Source of the DNA: Tetrastigma voinierianum
Lineage: Eukaryota; Streptophyta; Magnoliopsida; Vitales; Vitaceae
Assembly (NCBI GenBank): GCA_016808115.1
Contig: JAEQBH010004104.1
Span: 558,001 to 622,000 of the forward strand
Length of the DNA: 64,000 nt
Reading direction: 5' to 3'
Positions within the stretch are counted from its first letter, which is position 1; each line of letters begins with the position of its first letter. Shown here one piece after another: positions 1-12,600 of the stretch. The notes beneath the pieces were generated by a model. That model worked only from the letters and a program-made list of their open reading frames with translations, did not search any database and was not told the origin of the DNA. Made by a program: the position numbers and the translations under genes.

Positions 1-1526
1 GCCGCCCACTAACCTTTCCACCAAAAATTCCCCAAGCTTCGACATCGGCTGGTCTCATGCCTCGTCCCGTGGGTAATCACATCTCAAAGACTGGTTGGTA
101 ATCGCGCGGATCCGACCGACCGGGTGGGCCATTTGAAGTCAAGGTGATCCCGATTGATGAGAAAGGAGTCCGTTGTAAGAGATGCTCAAAGGTAAACTAC
201 GGGGTTCCTTCTTTCTTAATCGTCCCGTGATGCTGCTCTACTCGACTTTGTCAGAGATTGCCCTAAAGGCTCGACTTGCCACTGGAAATGCGGATCATCA
301 CGGCTTCGAGAGGCCGCCTTCTGATATTGTCCCCAACGCTGAATACATCCGCTGGCTCAGATAATCCTCCATCACGCAAAGTGCATCTGCAGAGACAGCG
401 AGTGGAAGAATGGGATGGTTAGACCAAAGCTCCTTAAGAAATTATGGAGAACCGCATCCATACTATACGAATCAATCTGTTGGACGACACGTCCAAATCT
501 TCTAGTGAAATCACGGATGGATTTGTCCTCCCACTTTAAGATGGTTTGCAGAGAACTGATATTTCCTTCATCGAACTACTACGCATCGAAACAACAAATT
601 TTTACAACCGTCAACGAGTTTGATAGATTCCTCGTGGAGTTTGTGGAACTAAGCTGTGCAGGGCCCTTCAAGCCGGGCCGAACACTTTGTATAGTAAGTG
701 ATCATTTCTCATATTAAGTATGATCACTGATCAAATGCGCATGTGATCATATCGATCGAGGAGCCACTACATGGCAAAATACTGTGATGACAAAGCTACG
801 GTAGCTCAGAAATTAAGATGTGTCAGTTCCAACGGGGAGGATAACATGTCTTCGTGCCTCTGGACAAAGGGTATAAGCATGCGAGATAAAAGGCCAAGGT
901 AGGATATGAATTCATGGTGGTGTTATGCCCTTATGCCACGTGGGCACATTTTCGAGGGCCTACTTCGACTGTCGTCGCTCTCTACTGATTTATCTTTGTA
1001 CTAGGTGATGCATGCCACAAATAACGATCGAATAAAGACGAGGGCCTCTTTCGATTCAAATTTCCACATTGTTCTTCGGGGGTGAAAGATTAGGTAGCGA
1101 GAGTCACCAAAGGATAAATCCCATCGTCCGCTGTTGCATCACCACACTGCAAGACGGGCTCCTTTCCTTTATTCCGTTTGACTAAATGTGCGGGATGGTC
1201 AGCTTCATTTTCACTTTATCCTCTTCCCAAACGAGCCCACAGTGATCGCTCTCCCTTATTGTAAATGGTCGCACTTCGCCCGCAATTCAGCCCTCGCCGT
1301 CTTCTGCTTGTTTGCTATCCTAACGCTTACGGCGAAATCGTCCTTAAGGACTGGGATGGTCGGGTTAACGCCACAGCGATAGATCCGACTAACTCTGATG
1401 AGTGAGCGAACTACCAAAGCTTCGAGTGGGGATCGCTTGATAGCCTAGACGAGCTAAGCCCTTGCACTGCCGCCGGCGGATATTGGCTCGGGTCGCTCCT
1501 ACGCATGGCGCCAATTGTTGTCTCTC
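1..1526. other. No recognisable gene
   Basis: Only short, unrelated reading frames occur here, the longest about 100 codons at 415-717. None shows a domain or motif I recognise. Base composition is mixed and more GC-rich than the spacer DNA further right, so this may be decayed transposon sequence, but I could not name an element. Confidence 0.4.
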
Positions 1527-1712
1527 GGATTCCAAAGTCATCGAATCAAGGGCATTAACCTAGCTGACAAGGACCTCAGAAACAAAACAAGGCAATCGGC
1601 AAAGGTGTGTGTCATTCTCGGATTCTAAAAAGTCATTGATCGTCTGAGTGATTAACCTAGTACAAGGACTCGCAAACAAACAAGGCACCAACGGTGGTGT
1701 GTCGGCCACCTT
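1527..1712. repeat. Two-copy tandem duplication, about 93 bp
   Basis: Two diverged direct copies begin with GGATTC at 1527 and 1620. Both contain a TTAACCTAG box, an ACAAGGAC box, an AACAAACAAGGCA-like box and a final GTGTGTC. The copies differ by small indels. Tandem boxes like this are common in plant LTR-retrotransposon leader or 3' regions, but the parent element was not identified. Confidence 0.55.
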
Positions 1713-2560
1713 TCCAATGCTAAAGTCAGACAGAGCCATAGGGAGAGTAAATACGTTCATTTTTCAAATAGGTATCCCCACCCCCTTCCTCACATGATTC
1801 CTCTTCCTTCTTGGCGAAGGAGGAGAATGGCACACTTTTATAGAAAGTGGGTGATTGGTCTGGCGAATGGGAAGTGGGGTACTTCCCTTCGCGCTGGCCG
1901 GGTACCGTTTCTTCTTTCGATAGCCAAGTTCTCCGACCTTCGCCAAGAATCTTGATCATCCTAAGGGCTAAGCATACGTGATCTGGCGGAGGATGTGTTT
2001 CGAGTCGCGAGGGATCACTGAAATTATCGGGTGGCCATCTTATTGCAGACGGCAATTTACCAGAGAGGATGTCCGGCACAAATCCCATGTGCCTTCACGA
2101 TGACAGTCCACTTGCGCCGTGATTTAGGCCGTGGTTCTGATCCGCGGTTCGTGGGTGGGAGGATACTTTAAAGCTCAAGCTCGTCTTCCGACGGCGGGCT
2201 TTGATCTGCCTAAGCTCACAGGGGTGCGGCCAAAGGCCATGGTAATTTACTACACCGGTCTGTGTTTTGCTGGCAAGACCGTGAGAATAGTAGCGTGCTG
2301 TGGGTAACTGCGGGAGGAGGAGGCAACAAGGAACGTGAAGATACTATGAATGCTAAATTCATCCTTCATAAATAAAATAAGGTATGTTTTAGTCATTGAT
2401 AGTAAATGATCGTTGCATATGCATGAGATCAGATGTGCTATGTGTGTGAATCTTGGTATTGAAATCTTTGCATGGATAAACCCGAGAAAAATAAAATTTT
2501 TCAAAATGGAAAACAATAAATTGTCTGAGTAGTACAGGTTGAAACCTAGGAAATTTTCAG
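1713..2560. other. No recognisable gene
   Basis: Overlapping minus-strand frames at 1726-2088 and 2250-2585 lack recognisable domains or hydrophobic patterning. I see no RNA gene and no clear repeat boundary. Confidence 0.4.
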
Positions 2561-4260
2561 ATCTTTGATGACAAAGGACTCTCACCGGGACTTGTCTTGG
2601 TAAAATTTAAGGTTACTCTAAACGACTCTCGCCAAATTCCCAAGACAATAAGATTTTTACGCTGGATGATAAAGTGTTTAAGGATCAAGGATCTAGATTG
2701 TTTAATTAAATCTCAAAAGTCGAAATGACTGAAAGTTAAGTTCATAGATATGATTTGAACTTGAACTCGAGACTTTAATGAGAAGCTTCAGCCAAAATCA
2801 ACCTCGAATCGAGGGTGACATGTGGCACCATGTGGGCTATGCATCCAACTTAACCTAAGTTAACAAAAGATGAAATTAGCAAAAGAGCCCATTTTCCGAA
2901 GTTCAAATGAGAGAGAGAGAGAAGAGAGGAAGATGAGAGCTAAGAGCTTTCTTCCAAGATATGCGGAAGTCTCGTGGTTTCATCGCTAAGAACAAAAAGT
3001 TTGTCGACGACGAGGGGTAATGCTGTGGGTACTCTAGAAGAAGGATTTTTCCAAAGATCCAAGAGGAAGACTTTTGAGATCAAATTGTTTAACAGAGGCT
3101 TCCTACCTATGTATCTATGCTCCAAGAGGTAAGAGATTCTTCCTACCTTGACTTACTTTCCATCTTTGGGCCGAGAAAAGAGGGTTTTTCGTTCAAAGGC
3201 CTATTTGAAGAAAGAAAATTTTGGTTTTTAGGTTTGGGCTTCAATGTTTATTCACATCAGGCTCACTAGCGAAGGTGAATCTCCCATTTAAGATCGGGTT
3301 CTCGCCTGGGGTAAAAGGGAAGGCTCGCCTAGGTGAAGGGAAGGCTCGCCTAGGTGAAGGGCGCTCTACCTAGGTGGAAGGGCCTCCTAGGTGTGCACAC
3401 GCCCAGTGAACCTCGAGGCTGAAGTGAGAACGGACTTTCTGCCTCCGCTAGCGAGGCGCCGCTTTCACCTAGGTGAACCACTTCGCCTAGGCGAAGGAAG
3501 GCTACGCCTAAGCGAGCCTGTGACTTGGAATAATGGTTTGTTATGACCTGTTTGTACAAGTTTCCAGGCCCGGGCGCAGGATTGCTTCGCGTCTCGCTTT
3601 CTAGTGGCCACGCGTGACTACTGAGATGTCATTTCGACTAAGAGTGATGTCTGGATGTCAGACGCGGTAGTTCAATGTACCGACATGTGATGAGTCGAGA
3701 TGCAAATGGCCGCGGCATGGCTTGATTGTGAGGTGTCACTACTGACAAATGTAAATACCTATTCGATGTCAATACGAGTAATTTTACCGTATTGACATGT
3801 GACGACCAGGCGGCGGCCATTATATCGCTTCGATTGTAAGGCAGGTAGGCTATCGCTTTGATCATAGAATGACATGTTGTATGAATGTTCATATATGCAT
3901 GCATGATATATTGACATGAATGGAATGGGCGTATGAAGCCATATGTGTGTCGTGGATTGTCCATGACACCCTAGAAGTGGTGTGGATCAGGTCGTCTATG
4001 CAAGATTCATCATACACGTGGGTACTTATATAACATTCAATGACACATCGCATTGCATATGCACGGACATCGATTAATCTAGGCGGAGTGCGGAATGGGT
4101 TGATGAACTGCACCGTTTGGTGTTCATCGATGGGCTTAGTTGAGGACAATGTCCAACAGAGTCGCACTTGTTTATCAGAAGTGGTAAGGAAAATATGTCG
4201 AGCATCGCAAGTAGGGACAGAAAACCCCTAGGTGGAAGACTCGCCAATTATGGTCGATAT
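2561..4260. repeat. Probable LTR-type non-coding retrotransposon sequence
   Basis: This stretch has the texture of a long gypsy LTR: a GACATGTGGCAC motif, a purine-rich GAGAGAGAGAGAAGAGAGGAAG tract near 2910-2935, and a GC-rich block of CCTAGGTGAA repeats (3304-3515), with no reading frame of note. Terminal TG/CA ends and target duplications could not be placed. It could also be several fused fragments. Confidence 0.3.
3304..3515. repeat. GC-rich CGCCTAGGTGAAGG-type reiterated tract
   Basis: The box CGCCTAGGTGAAGG occurs twice in tandem 21 bp apart (GGCTCGCC at about 3322 and 3343). Degenerate copies continue to about 3515 (TACCTAGGTGG, CTCCTAGGTG, TTCACCTAGGTGAA, CGCCTAGGCGAAGG). Several copies are on the opposite strand, so the core CCTAGG is palindromic. 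Confidence 0.6.
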
Positions 4261-4566
4261 AGTCCTCACGTGAAAGGTCAGAAAAGTGTCTAGGCTCGTT
4301 TCGGTGACACTAAAAATTCATGATCTACAAAAAAGGCATATTACGGTTTTAAATACTATAAAATGATCATCGAAATAAGATTATCCAAAACTTTTCGTTT
4401 ATAAACAAAAAGTATTGTAATAGTTTTTCAGAGTTTAATGATCAAGAATTTGTTCCTTTACAAGGTAAGTAAGAGATTATGTAATGAAGTCGAAAATAAT
4501 TTAGTAAAATGAAATAAATTTTAAAATTTGTAATGAGATATAAAGATAACAAAAATTCTATGCATA
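4261..4566. other. AT-rich spacer, nothing recognised
   Basis: Low-complexity AT-rich DNA between the preceding LTR-like sequence and the TRIM element. No gene or repeat unit is evident. Confidence 0.5.
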
Positions 4567-5132
4567 TGCAAACTTATATTTATCATTTTTCATCCATTAC
4601 TGGTATGAGATTGTTCACTTTGAGTCTAAGCCCTCATAGTTTTGTTTTTAGGATTTTCCCCTAAAAGGCCTCGTACCAATTGGATGTTCATTCTTATACA
4701 CTCATAAGTCTTCCTATTCCTAACCAATGTGAGACATTGTGAGACTTTGGGTACACACCCAACAATCCTCCTCTCAAATAAAGTTCCACCGAGCCTCCCC
4801 TCAAACCAAGATTTCCTTCATTGCGTTTGAGCACACACCTTACTTGAAACACCATCTATCAAGGGCCCACCACATCATTTTGTTCGGCTTCTACCCACAT
4901 GGTTAAACTTGAACCCGACTCTAATACCACTTGTAAGGAACCTTACAAATCCTTTTCCTATTCATATTGGTATGATATTGTCCACTTTGAACCTAAGCCC
5001 TTATGGTTTTGTTTTTGGGCTTTCTCCTAAAATGTCTCATACCAATTGAATTTTATCCATGCTTATATACTCATAAGTCTTTCCATTCCTAACCGATGTG
5101 AGACATTGTGAGACTTTGGGCATACACCAACA
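4567..5132 (-). mobile_element. TRIM (terminal-repeat retrotransposon in miniature)
   Basis: Two direct repeats of about 200 bp (4567-4764 and 4932-5132) flank a 167-bp non-coding centre. Both contain TGGTATGA, CACTTTGA.CCTAAGCCCT, TCATAAGTCTT and GTGAGACATTGTGAGACTTTGGG. On the minus strand the LTR starts TGTTGG and ends CCTTACA. It is followed by a TGGTATTAGAGT box, the usual plant Met-tRNA primer site with one change. The element has no coding capacity, as expected for a TRIM. No clean 5-bp target duplication is visible. The right end is 34 bp from the CACTA element. Confidence 0.75.
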
Positions 5133-5163
5133 ATACACACACACACACATATATGTAGCAATT

Positions 5164-5185
5164 AATCACTAAAAGAAATTATCGT
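5164..5185 (+). repeat. CACTA left end: AAT target duplication plus TIR
   Basis: AAT at 5164-5166 is followed by the CACTA terminus. The first 18 bases match the inverted right end at about 12 positions, including the first five and the AT-CG core, so the TIR is short and eroded. Confidence 0.8.
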
Positions 5186-6960
5186 ATTAGCTATGGAAAT
5201 TAGCTAGGGAAATAATCCCTAGCTAATTTGCGAGGGATTAGCGATGGAATAGCAAGAGATTTTTTATTTTGGAATTAATGACAATTTCATTTAATGACCC
5301 CAGACGATTAGAGACGGAAATTGCGTACTTCTAACAAAAGTCCTTTAGCTAATATTGTCATGGATTTTGGCGCAAAGATCGTGGCAAGAATTTAGCAACA
5401 AATTTTTGGGGGAGATTCGATTTTCCCTAGCCAATTAGCCAGAGAGAAGAAATCCGTCGCAAATCATGATCTAGAACATTTTTTACAATTTTATATGTAT
5501 AGCTAGGGATTTTCCCCTAGCTAAAACAGCTAGAAAATCACGCTAATATTGCCCTTAAATTGTTGTTTCACAAAAATGTGCATTTAGCTGTAGATAAGGT
5601 CCACGTTAAGTCTATACCGAAATATTTTTGTTTTGATTTATGTGTATTTAGTTGTGATTAGTCTCAGCTAAAATAGCTAGGAAAACTGGCCGCTTATCAA
5701 AAGCCCTTAAATTGTTATTTTTACAAAATATACGATTTAGCTAGGGATGTTTCTCAATCTATTTAGCTTAGGATTGTTTCCATTGCTAAGTCTACACCAA
5801 TTATTTTAAGTTTATTTTATATATTTAGCTAGTGGATCACCGCCAGTGGACCAAATCCATCTTATCGTGCCCTTAAATCGCTATTATGTATGCATTTAGC
5901 TGGGGGATTTTCCTTAGCTATTTAAATTTAGGATAGCGTCTCACGTTAAGTCTATACTCTAAATATTTTTGTTTTGATTTATGTAATTCGCTAGGATTAG
6001 TCTCTAGCTGTAAATAGCTAGGCAAAATCCACGCTATCGTGCCTCTTAAATTGTTATTTTCTACAAAATATACATTTAGCTAGGATTTCCATCTATTTAG
6101 CTAGGATTGTTTCCCGCTGCTAAGTCTATGCCGGTAATTATTTTTGTTTTGCTTTATATATTTAGCTAGGGATTGTCATTAGCTAAAATATCTAGGACCA
6201 AATTGTCACATTGGTGCTCTTAAATTGCTATTATGCATGCATTTAGCTAGAGATTTTCCTAGCTATTTAGCTAGGATTGCGTCCATGTTAAGTCTATACC
6301 GACTATTTTTGTTTTGTTTTATATATTTAGCGACGGACACTATCCCTGCAACGAAACTAAAATAGCTAGGGACCAATCCGTCGCTATTTATGCCTAATTG
6401 TATGCATTTAGCTAGGATTTTCCTCTAGCTACTAGCCAGATCGGGTCCCTCAGCCAAAATAGCGTGGAAAATATCCGTCGCTATTAGTGCCCTTAAATTT
6501 GTATTTCATAAAATGTATGCGTTTAGCTAGAGATTTGTCTCTAGCTAAATAGTTAGGGATTTAATCCGTCGCTATTCTTACCCTCAAAATTCTTCTCATT
6601 TAGGAAATTATGTATTTAGCTAGGGATACGTCCCTAGCTATTTAGCTAGTATTTCCCGGCCGTACAAGGCTTCTTCCTAAATACTGCTTTACTCTTTGTA
6701 TTTAGCTAGGATTTTCCCTACCTAAATAGTTAGGGAATAATCCGTCACTATAATTTACTCTCAAATTATTTTTTTTCAAATTTACTGATTTAGCAAGGGA
6801 TAATTCCCTAGCTATTTAGCAAGGGATAATTCCCTAGCTATTTAGCTAGGGATAGTATCCGTTGTTAAGTATGCCTGATTTTTTTTTTTTTTTTTTTTGG
6901 CTCTATATGTCTAGCAAGGGATTTATCACTAGCAATTTAGCTATGGATTGTGTCCGTCAT
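5186..6960. repeat. CACTA left subterminal repeat block
   Basis: Dozens of boxes of the form TTTAGCTAGGGA or its complement TCCCTAGCTA occur on both strands. They sit in larger units marked by a CTTAAATTG box at 5554, 5706, 5872, 6045 and 6219, then 6492. The unit is about 150-175 bp. Two alternating variants (one with TACAAAATATAC, one with ATGCATGCATTTAGC) give a dimer of about 340 bp. In CACTA elements such subterminal boxes bind the TNPA-type transposase protein. Confidence 0.85.
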
Positions 6961-7228
6961 TAGGTTCTTAAACAGAAACGACATCGTTTCCTTCTCTGTT
7001 ATACTTAGAAAGCTTACAGTTAATCTTCTCCTCTCACCCTGTCTCACAAAAAACAAAGAGACCATTCCCTCTCTCCTCACCTGCCTCCCACCTAATTAGG
7101 CTCAGTTCCTTCTCTCGCCCTGCTCGTCTCTCTTACTCCGCTTCCAATTACTTCGCACACCGTCTGTTTCCTCGTAACACGCCATTGCAACGTCATTTCG
7201 GCTACACCAAAACCAAACAAACAACATC

Positions 7229-7281
<53 letters not shown>

Positions 7282-8356
7282 CTGCTTCTTTTCTTAACAC
7301 TACTTCGTAACCTCCATTTCTAACTCTTTCTTGCTACTGTAAGATTCTCACTGCTCTTCTCCTTCAAAATACTACTTACATATCTCCCTCTCTCTCAATT
7401 TGATTTTCACTAGCGGAGTTTGGTTTATAAAGATTATTGGGTTTTTTTCTTTTTCATTTTCTCACCCTTTTTCTTCTTTCTTTCGTCTGCTTTCACATCA
7501 CTTATATGATTTGACTCTCTACCATGAGGAATCAACACAATCGAGAGACATTGCCAAATTACTTACTTTGGGCTTATTGTTTCCTTTTTTTTCCATTTGA
7601 ATACTCGGCATTTACGATTCGATAAAGGTACCTCTCCGTCTCTCTCTCTACGTGTTCCTCATTATTTTCATTTTAATTTCATGAGAAATGGTAATGAGCT
7701 TCTGCAATTTTAAATCAAGCAGTGAGCTAAATGGTGTTTTTCATAAAGAAATAACTTTTATTTTGAAACAATTTTATTCAATAAGTGATTCAATATAATC
7801 GCATCCGATCAGAAAAATAAATTAACTTTAATATCGAGACCTAACTTTACAGAATCACAATAGGGTGTGGAATTTGTTCACTATTAAGTGAAGTCCAACA
7901 TCCAACCAATAGATTTGCCGCAGTCATTTTCCTTATGTGAAGCCATTCACTTGTGAATCGAGAGAGAGGAGTTAGAGGCAGAGGCGGTGTTATTTTCAAG
8001 TTTTACTTTACCATTTTCTTGCTTTTTCTTTACGGCATTTTTAATTATGTGATTTTTTTCTTTTCGCTTGCTGCTTGTATTCTTCGTGTCTTTCAAATTG
8101 TTTCATATTTATTTATGGCATTTTAACCATTTTATCAGATTTTCTTTAAACTTGTACTTCAATTAATCCTTATTATGGCATTTCTTTTCCACTAATTGTC
8201 TTTACCATGCTTGTGTATTCTTTGGTGTTTCTTTTCTTTTTGAAATAGTTTCTTTGCACTAACGTTTGGCATCTTTTAGTTCAAGGGATGGTGTGTGTCC
8301 TTGTAATGCTACGTCCAATTAATCGTTTATTTATGCATATCTCTGAACTTTACTCT
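6961..8356. other. CACTA interior, leader-like and non-coding, with CT microsatellite
   Basis: The sequence changes from subterminal boxes to pyrimidine-rich, leader-like DNA (7020-7400) with a pure CT run at about 7232-7277. T-rich intron-like DNA follows. This is where a CACTA promoter and first exon would be expected, but no transposase codons were recognised. A 66-codon plus-strand frame at 7400-7600 is very rich in Phe and Ser and looks like a by-product of T-rich DNA. Confidence 0.45.
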
Positions 8357-8416
8357 CACTACAAGAAAAAGGGTGATTGTTGACATATATTATCTTGACT
8401 TATGATAATATATGTC
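8357..8416 (+). repeat. Orphan CACTACAAGAAAAAGGG terminus with perfect hairpin
   Basis: CACTACAAGAAAAAGGG at 8357-8373 is a near-canonical plant CACTA terminus, different from the host element's own ends. It is followed by perfect 13-bp inverted arms, GACATATATTATC (8382-8394) and GATAATATATGTC (8404-8416), with a 9-nt loop. I did not find a matching inverted end (CCCTTTTTCTTGTAGTG) downstream, so this is probably one end of a small nested element whose other end is lost. Confidence 0.55.
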
Positions 8417-8880
8417 AATATTACCCATTTAAAAGAATAATTATGACATATTCAAATTGTGTAGACTAATAATGATATATATAAAAATCATCACTATAAT
8501 GTAATATCGATAGATAATTTATAAGCTAATAAAGAAGTCAATATTTATTTAATAATTTTTAATTAAGCTCCTCATAATTTTTTAATCAAATTGATTCAAT
8601 AATTTTTAGTTTTATTTTTGAATTGAATTGATTCAATCTTTTTTTTTATATCAATAATAAAGAAATTTATTTTGATAAACTATATTTTAATTCACTAATT
8701 AATCAATACCAAAGAGTAAAATTAATTTTTTTTTTTTAAAGAAGAGCAAAATTATTTTATTAGATTGATTTTATTTATATCTAACTAGCAAAAATAATTT
8801 AATAAAATTTTTTTAAAAACTAATTTATATGTTTTAAAAATTATTTCATTAAACTACTATAAAATATTAATTCATAATGT
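8417..8880. other. AT-rich nested-element interior, no gene
   Basis: Very AT-rich sequence with no reading frame or repeat unit. It probably belongs to the small nested element whose end is at 8357. Confidence 0.4.
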
Positions 8881-9735
8881 TGTAAGATCCTAGAAAATTT
8901 CACTTCAAAATGGCAAAATCGTAATTCTGAAAATCAAATTTTCTAGATATCTGATGATGAAAAACTGGATTTCACCGCTGGAATCCTCTCAGAACGAAGT
9001 TACCACGTCGACTTCGCCGACCTGCGTGACACTCCTGGAATTCTGCATCGCTTTTCACACAGACGAAGATCGGGCCACTATAAAACTTATATACGTGATA
9101 TGACAAAGTCACCTATACACGTGACCTTGTGACACATGTTGCATGAGTAGAGAGGATGATGGAAATGAATGGCTCGGATCGTTTCATGTATAAAAATCTG
9201 AAGAAGCGATTACATCGGGAATTAAATGGAAGTTTGATCGAGAAAAGACAAAACTTGGAATAGTTGTCGTTTCCATTTTCAAGAGCAAAAGGGTATGTCG
9301 ACGTGAGAGGAGAGGATGCGTAGTTGTTTTAATTTTAGAGAGAGAGTGTGCAACTTCTCTAGGATCTTGGACGACTGACCGTCGATTTCTTCGCCAAGAA
9401 GAAGTGGTTCATGCGAAATAGCTTCATGCAGTACTAGTTTTCGAGTTTTCTTACTAAACCCGTGAGGTATGAGTTTTATCCTACGGTTTTACTTTCTTTG
9501 GCTTAAGTGTTTTGTTATCGGTCAGCCTGGCCTGAGGCCTCGTCTGCTTCGACGGCTATAAAACTCGGGATTCAAGCCGTTTGGATTGAGCTGCCGATGC
9601 GTAGCTACCGTCGACGCTAGTGTTGTGATTTATGCAATAAATTGTGTTATGGTAAGAGGGCCTGAATGGCTATGGAATTCTAAGCCAAAAGGGAACTGAC
9701 AGTTTATAATGCGGTCGCCATGGATGTTCTAACGC
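8881..9735. mobile_element. Probable solo LTR of a gypsy-type element
   Basis: Base composition changes abruptly from very AT-rich flanks to a mixed block starting TGTAAGATCCTAGAAAATTT, the opening style of plant chromovirus LTRs. It also contains GGGCCACTATAAAACTTATA (a possible TATA box near 9080) and ends around GCGGTCGCCATG near 9720-9735. It has no coding capacity. The block sits in AT-rich DNA of the same kind on both sides, as expected for an insertion. The right boundary and target duplication are uncertain. Confidence 0.45.
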
Positions 9736-10770
9736 TTTTATTTATATACAAATAAATATTTTAAATAAAATTCTTTAATTTATTTTATATACAAATAAAA
9801 TATTTTAAATGTGAGATTGTCTTAATTTATTTATAATTATAAATTCAATTTTTTTATTTGATATTAATTTTTAAATTTTATTTTTAGTTATTTAATATAA
9901 TAAAATCATAAATCAAAATAAACTCTAATTCAAACTAAATTTTTTATAACATGATTTATGAATATGTGGACATAAAAACAAAAAGAAATAAAAAAAAGGA
10001 ATACGAAAAACTTAAATTTTACAATTAATTTTATTTATCATAAATTATATATTAAATAAAATATGCTTAGCTAAATGACGTGATTATTAATCTATAACAT
10101 TATATTAAAAGGAAATATATAATAATAGCTCTTTGATTATTTAAAAAAACAATTTGGGTGTTAGAGTTTTTATTATAATTTAGTTTTTATTAATATTTTG
10201 ATCTGATGAAAATATAGAGGAACCGAAATCAAACAAAGGTGAGCAAAGTCTGGGGTTATAGAAAGCAAAAGAAATATTCTTTTAATCTATGTAGGATGAA
10301 GTGTTACATATTTTTTTTCAACAAAATTCGAGAATCCTACTTGGGTTTTTATTTATGTAATTATATAGTTTTGCTTGTGTATGTATTGTTTTTATATCTC
10401 ATTGTTATGGTTATATAAGTAAATTTACCTTCAACGGGCTATAAGCTATCAACTATCAGCTATCAACTACTTTACCAAACAAAAGAGTGTAGATCTAATG
10501 ATTAAAATTAGTGACATTCAATAAAACCATACATCCAATAGTTCAACTATATTACATTGTTAGATGATGATTTTATTTTTTGAGATTTATATAGATTAAA
10601 ATTTTATCTAAGAAAATATAGATATCAAAAATAAAATAATAATCTAACGATGCAAAACTCGTTTTTATATGAGATCGAGTTATTTATAGCTGAACCCTAC
10701 ATTCGATATATATGCCCACTGCGCTGTATTTTGGGGGTATTTTGGCCTTTTAACAAAAAACATGCACAAA
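9736..10770. other. AT-rich sequence, no gene
   Basis: This continues the AT-rich composition seen at 8417-8880. No reading frames, repeats or RNA genes are visible. Confidence 0.5.
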
Positions 10771-10925
10771 ATTTGTTCTATATCCCATTCTCCTCACAAC
10801 TAAAGAAACCCTAACACAAGACTCTACGCCTCTAGAAACATCTTCAAATCACCCTCCCCATCAAGCATACTAATTTAATACGACCTGAGTTCGAATAATT
10901 TCAATCCTCCGTGCTTATTTTTCAG
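10771..10925 (+). other. Putative captured 5' UTR exon
   Basis: This block looks like the leader of a plant gene: pyrimidine-rich start, AAACCCTAACAC, CCCTCCCCATC, then TTTTTCAG followed directly by GTAATCG, a good splice donor at 10926. The next coding exon downstream on this strand, once the inserted elements are set aside, is the TAF15 start codon at 17597. I infer that this is the TAF15 5' UTR exon taken up together with the gene. No sequence comparison supports this beyond order and style. Confidence 0.35.
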
Positions 10926-11357
10926 GTAATCGTTGCAATTTCGTCATTCTAGTTATGTTAATATTATGTTTATTAATTTGTTTCAATCCTTCAGTTAGAT
11001 TTGATCATTTGACTCAACGCTACAGCATGGGGTTTTGCTTTTCCTCGGGAGGGTTTGATGTTGTTCATTATCCGGGGATGCCGTTTCAAGATTCCTAATG
11101 CTTTTGCAATTTTGATTGAGAATGGTGGAACCGTGCCCGATTGTTTCGCTAGAAACCCTAATTGGTGTATGCTCGGGCCTTGGTGCGGTTCATTGTTACA
11201 AGGGCAAGTGTGGAATATGATTGGAAAATGGCAAATTGTGGGTTGCAGGGCTAGAAAGATGGGTTTATTTGCCATCAAGTGTGATGCGGAGTTTCTTTTC
11301 TTTCAATTGCTTTAATTTGTAAATGTAGAGTTGACTTCTCTCCAATTTGGCTTTATG

Positions 11358-11396
<39 letters not shown>

Positions 11397-12600
11397 TCAG
11401 TAAAATGTAGGTATAAGAAACTAGAAGTGCACATTTTGCTGTCATCCTAGTATGGAAACATATTTGAAAACAATTAATCTTGGAAAATGTGTTGCTAAAC
11501 ATGTTCCATTATTGAATACAAAGTCACTCATTTACCTGCGGTTCTGTTTGTTATCGGTTTTAAGGAAGAATGACTTCTCAAGCTTTAATGATATTGTACC
11601 ATGTTTCTAGAAAGATAACGTTGGGGCAAAACGCACTGAAAGCATGCAGCCCTATTAATGATACAAAATGATTGTCATTTTTAGCTATGGTGTATTGTCA
11701 AATATGTTTGTTGTCAAGGTTTAATGATGAAGAATGGCCTCTAAGTTTTAACAATATCCCATTTTATGACATGCAGTGATATGTTTTTGATTACTTACAA
11801 GTTTTTGGCATATTGCATGGACCACTGAAAGAATGTTGCTTTAATTTGCAAAACTTATTGATGGATTCTGATATACTGATAATAGGATTAATTGAGTGCT
11901 TTTCAGATTGACATAAGTGTCTATATCACTGGATTGTTAGGTAAGACTTGCAGATTCTGAAACCCAAATACTGCTAAGTGAACATGTATTGCATTTTATT
12001 GGGTCTTAAGAGATTTTCTGGGTCATATTCAATTCACTTTCTGTATTTCTTTTTTATTTTCCCTTGTTATCCAAATACTACCGTTGCTTGGTTGTTAGCA
12101 AGATCACAACATTTTTCAGCAAGTTGCACATTTGCTTATGTTAGGAATGTAGCTGATCTGAATGATGTTAGCCTTTAAATTTGGCATGTTTTGTTAGATA
12201 TTTAATGTGAACTTGATTTGAAATCAGGTTAAATGTGACTAGAATATATATTGTAAGGCATCAATCATTTTTCCTTTTTATTCTTCTTTTTTCTTTTATC
12301 ATTAGTCCTCGTTTTCTAATCTTTTAAAAAAACTAATCTCTGTAATGATAACGTCGAATTTCATCTGATTTGCCACATTTTTTTGTATAATATCATGGTA
12401 TTCTCTAGGACCTTATCTCAAATCATTTTGCTAGGCAGCAAGACTTTCTTGAAATATTTAATATTTTGATGAAGTGCACTCTTTTATTTGCCATTTAAAA
12501 AAAGAAAAAAAAAAGATTGAAATAATTTAAAGGAGTTATTTCTTATCTGCTGGTAATCCAAATTGCATTCACTCAAAACAAGCTCCCTATTGGGATTCAT
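10926..12600 (+). other. Intron-like region with TA microsatellite
   Basis: T-rich, intron-like sequence follows the donor at 10926. It holds a pure TA run at 11361-11394. Overlapping frames of 86 codons (plus, 11055-11315) and 95 codons (minus, 10991-11278) show no motif I recognise. If this is the enlarged first intron of the captured gene, both frames are incidental. Confidence 0.4.

Noticed and set aside
415..717. 100-codon plus-strand frame
   Set aside because: No recognised domain, no splice or promoter context, and mutated transposon-like surroundings.
7400..7600. 66-codon Phe/Ser-rich frame
   Set aside because: It comes from T-rich leader or intron-like DNA and has no domain or conserved pattern.
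10991..11315. Overlapping 95-codon (minus) and 86-codon (plus) frames
   Set aside because: They mirror each other on the two strands and have no recognised motif. The region looks like an intron of the captured gene.
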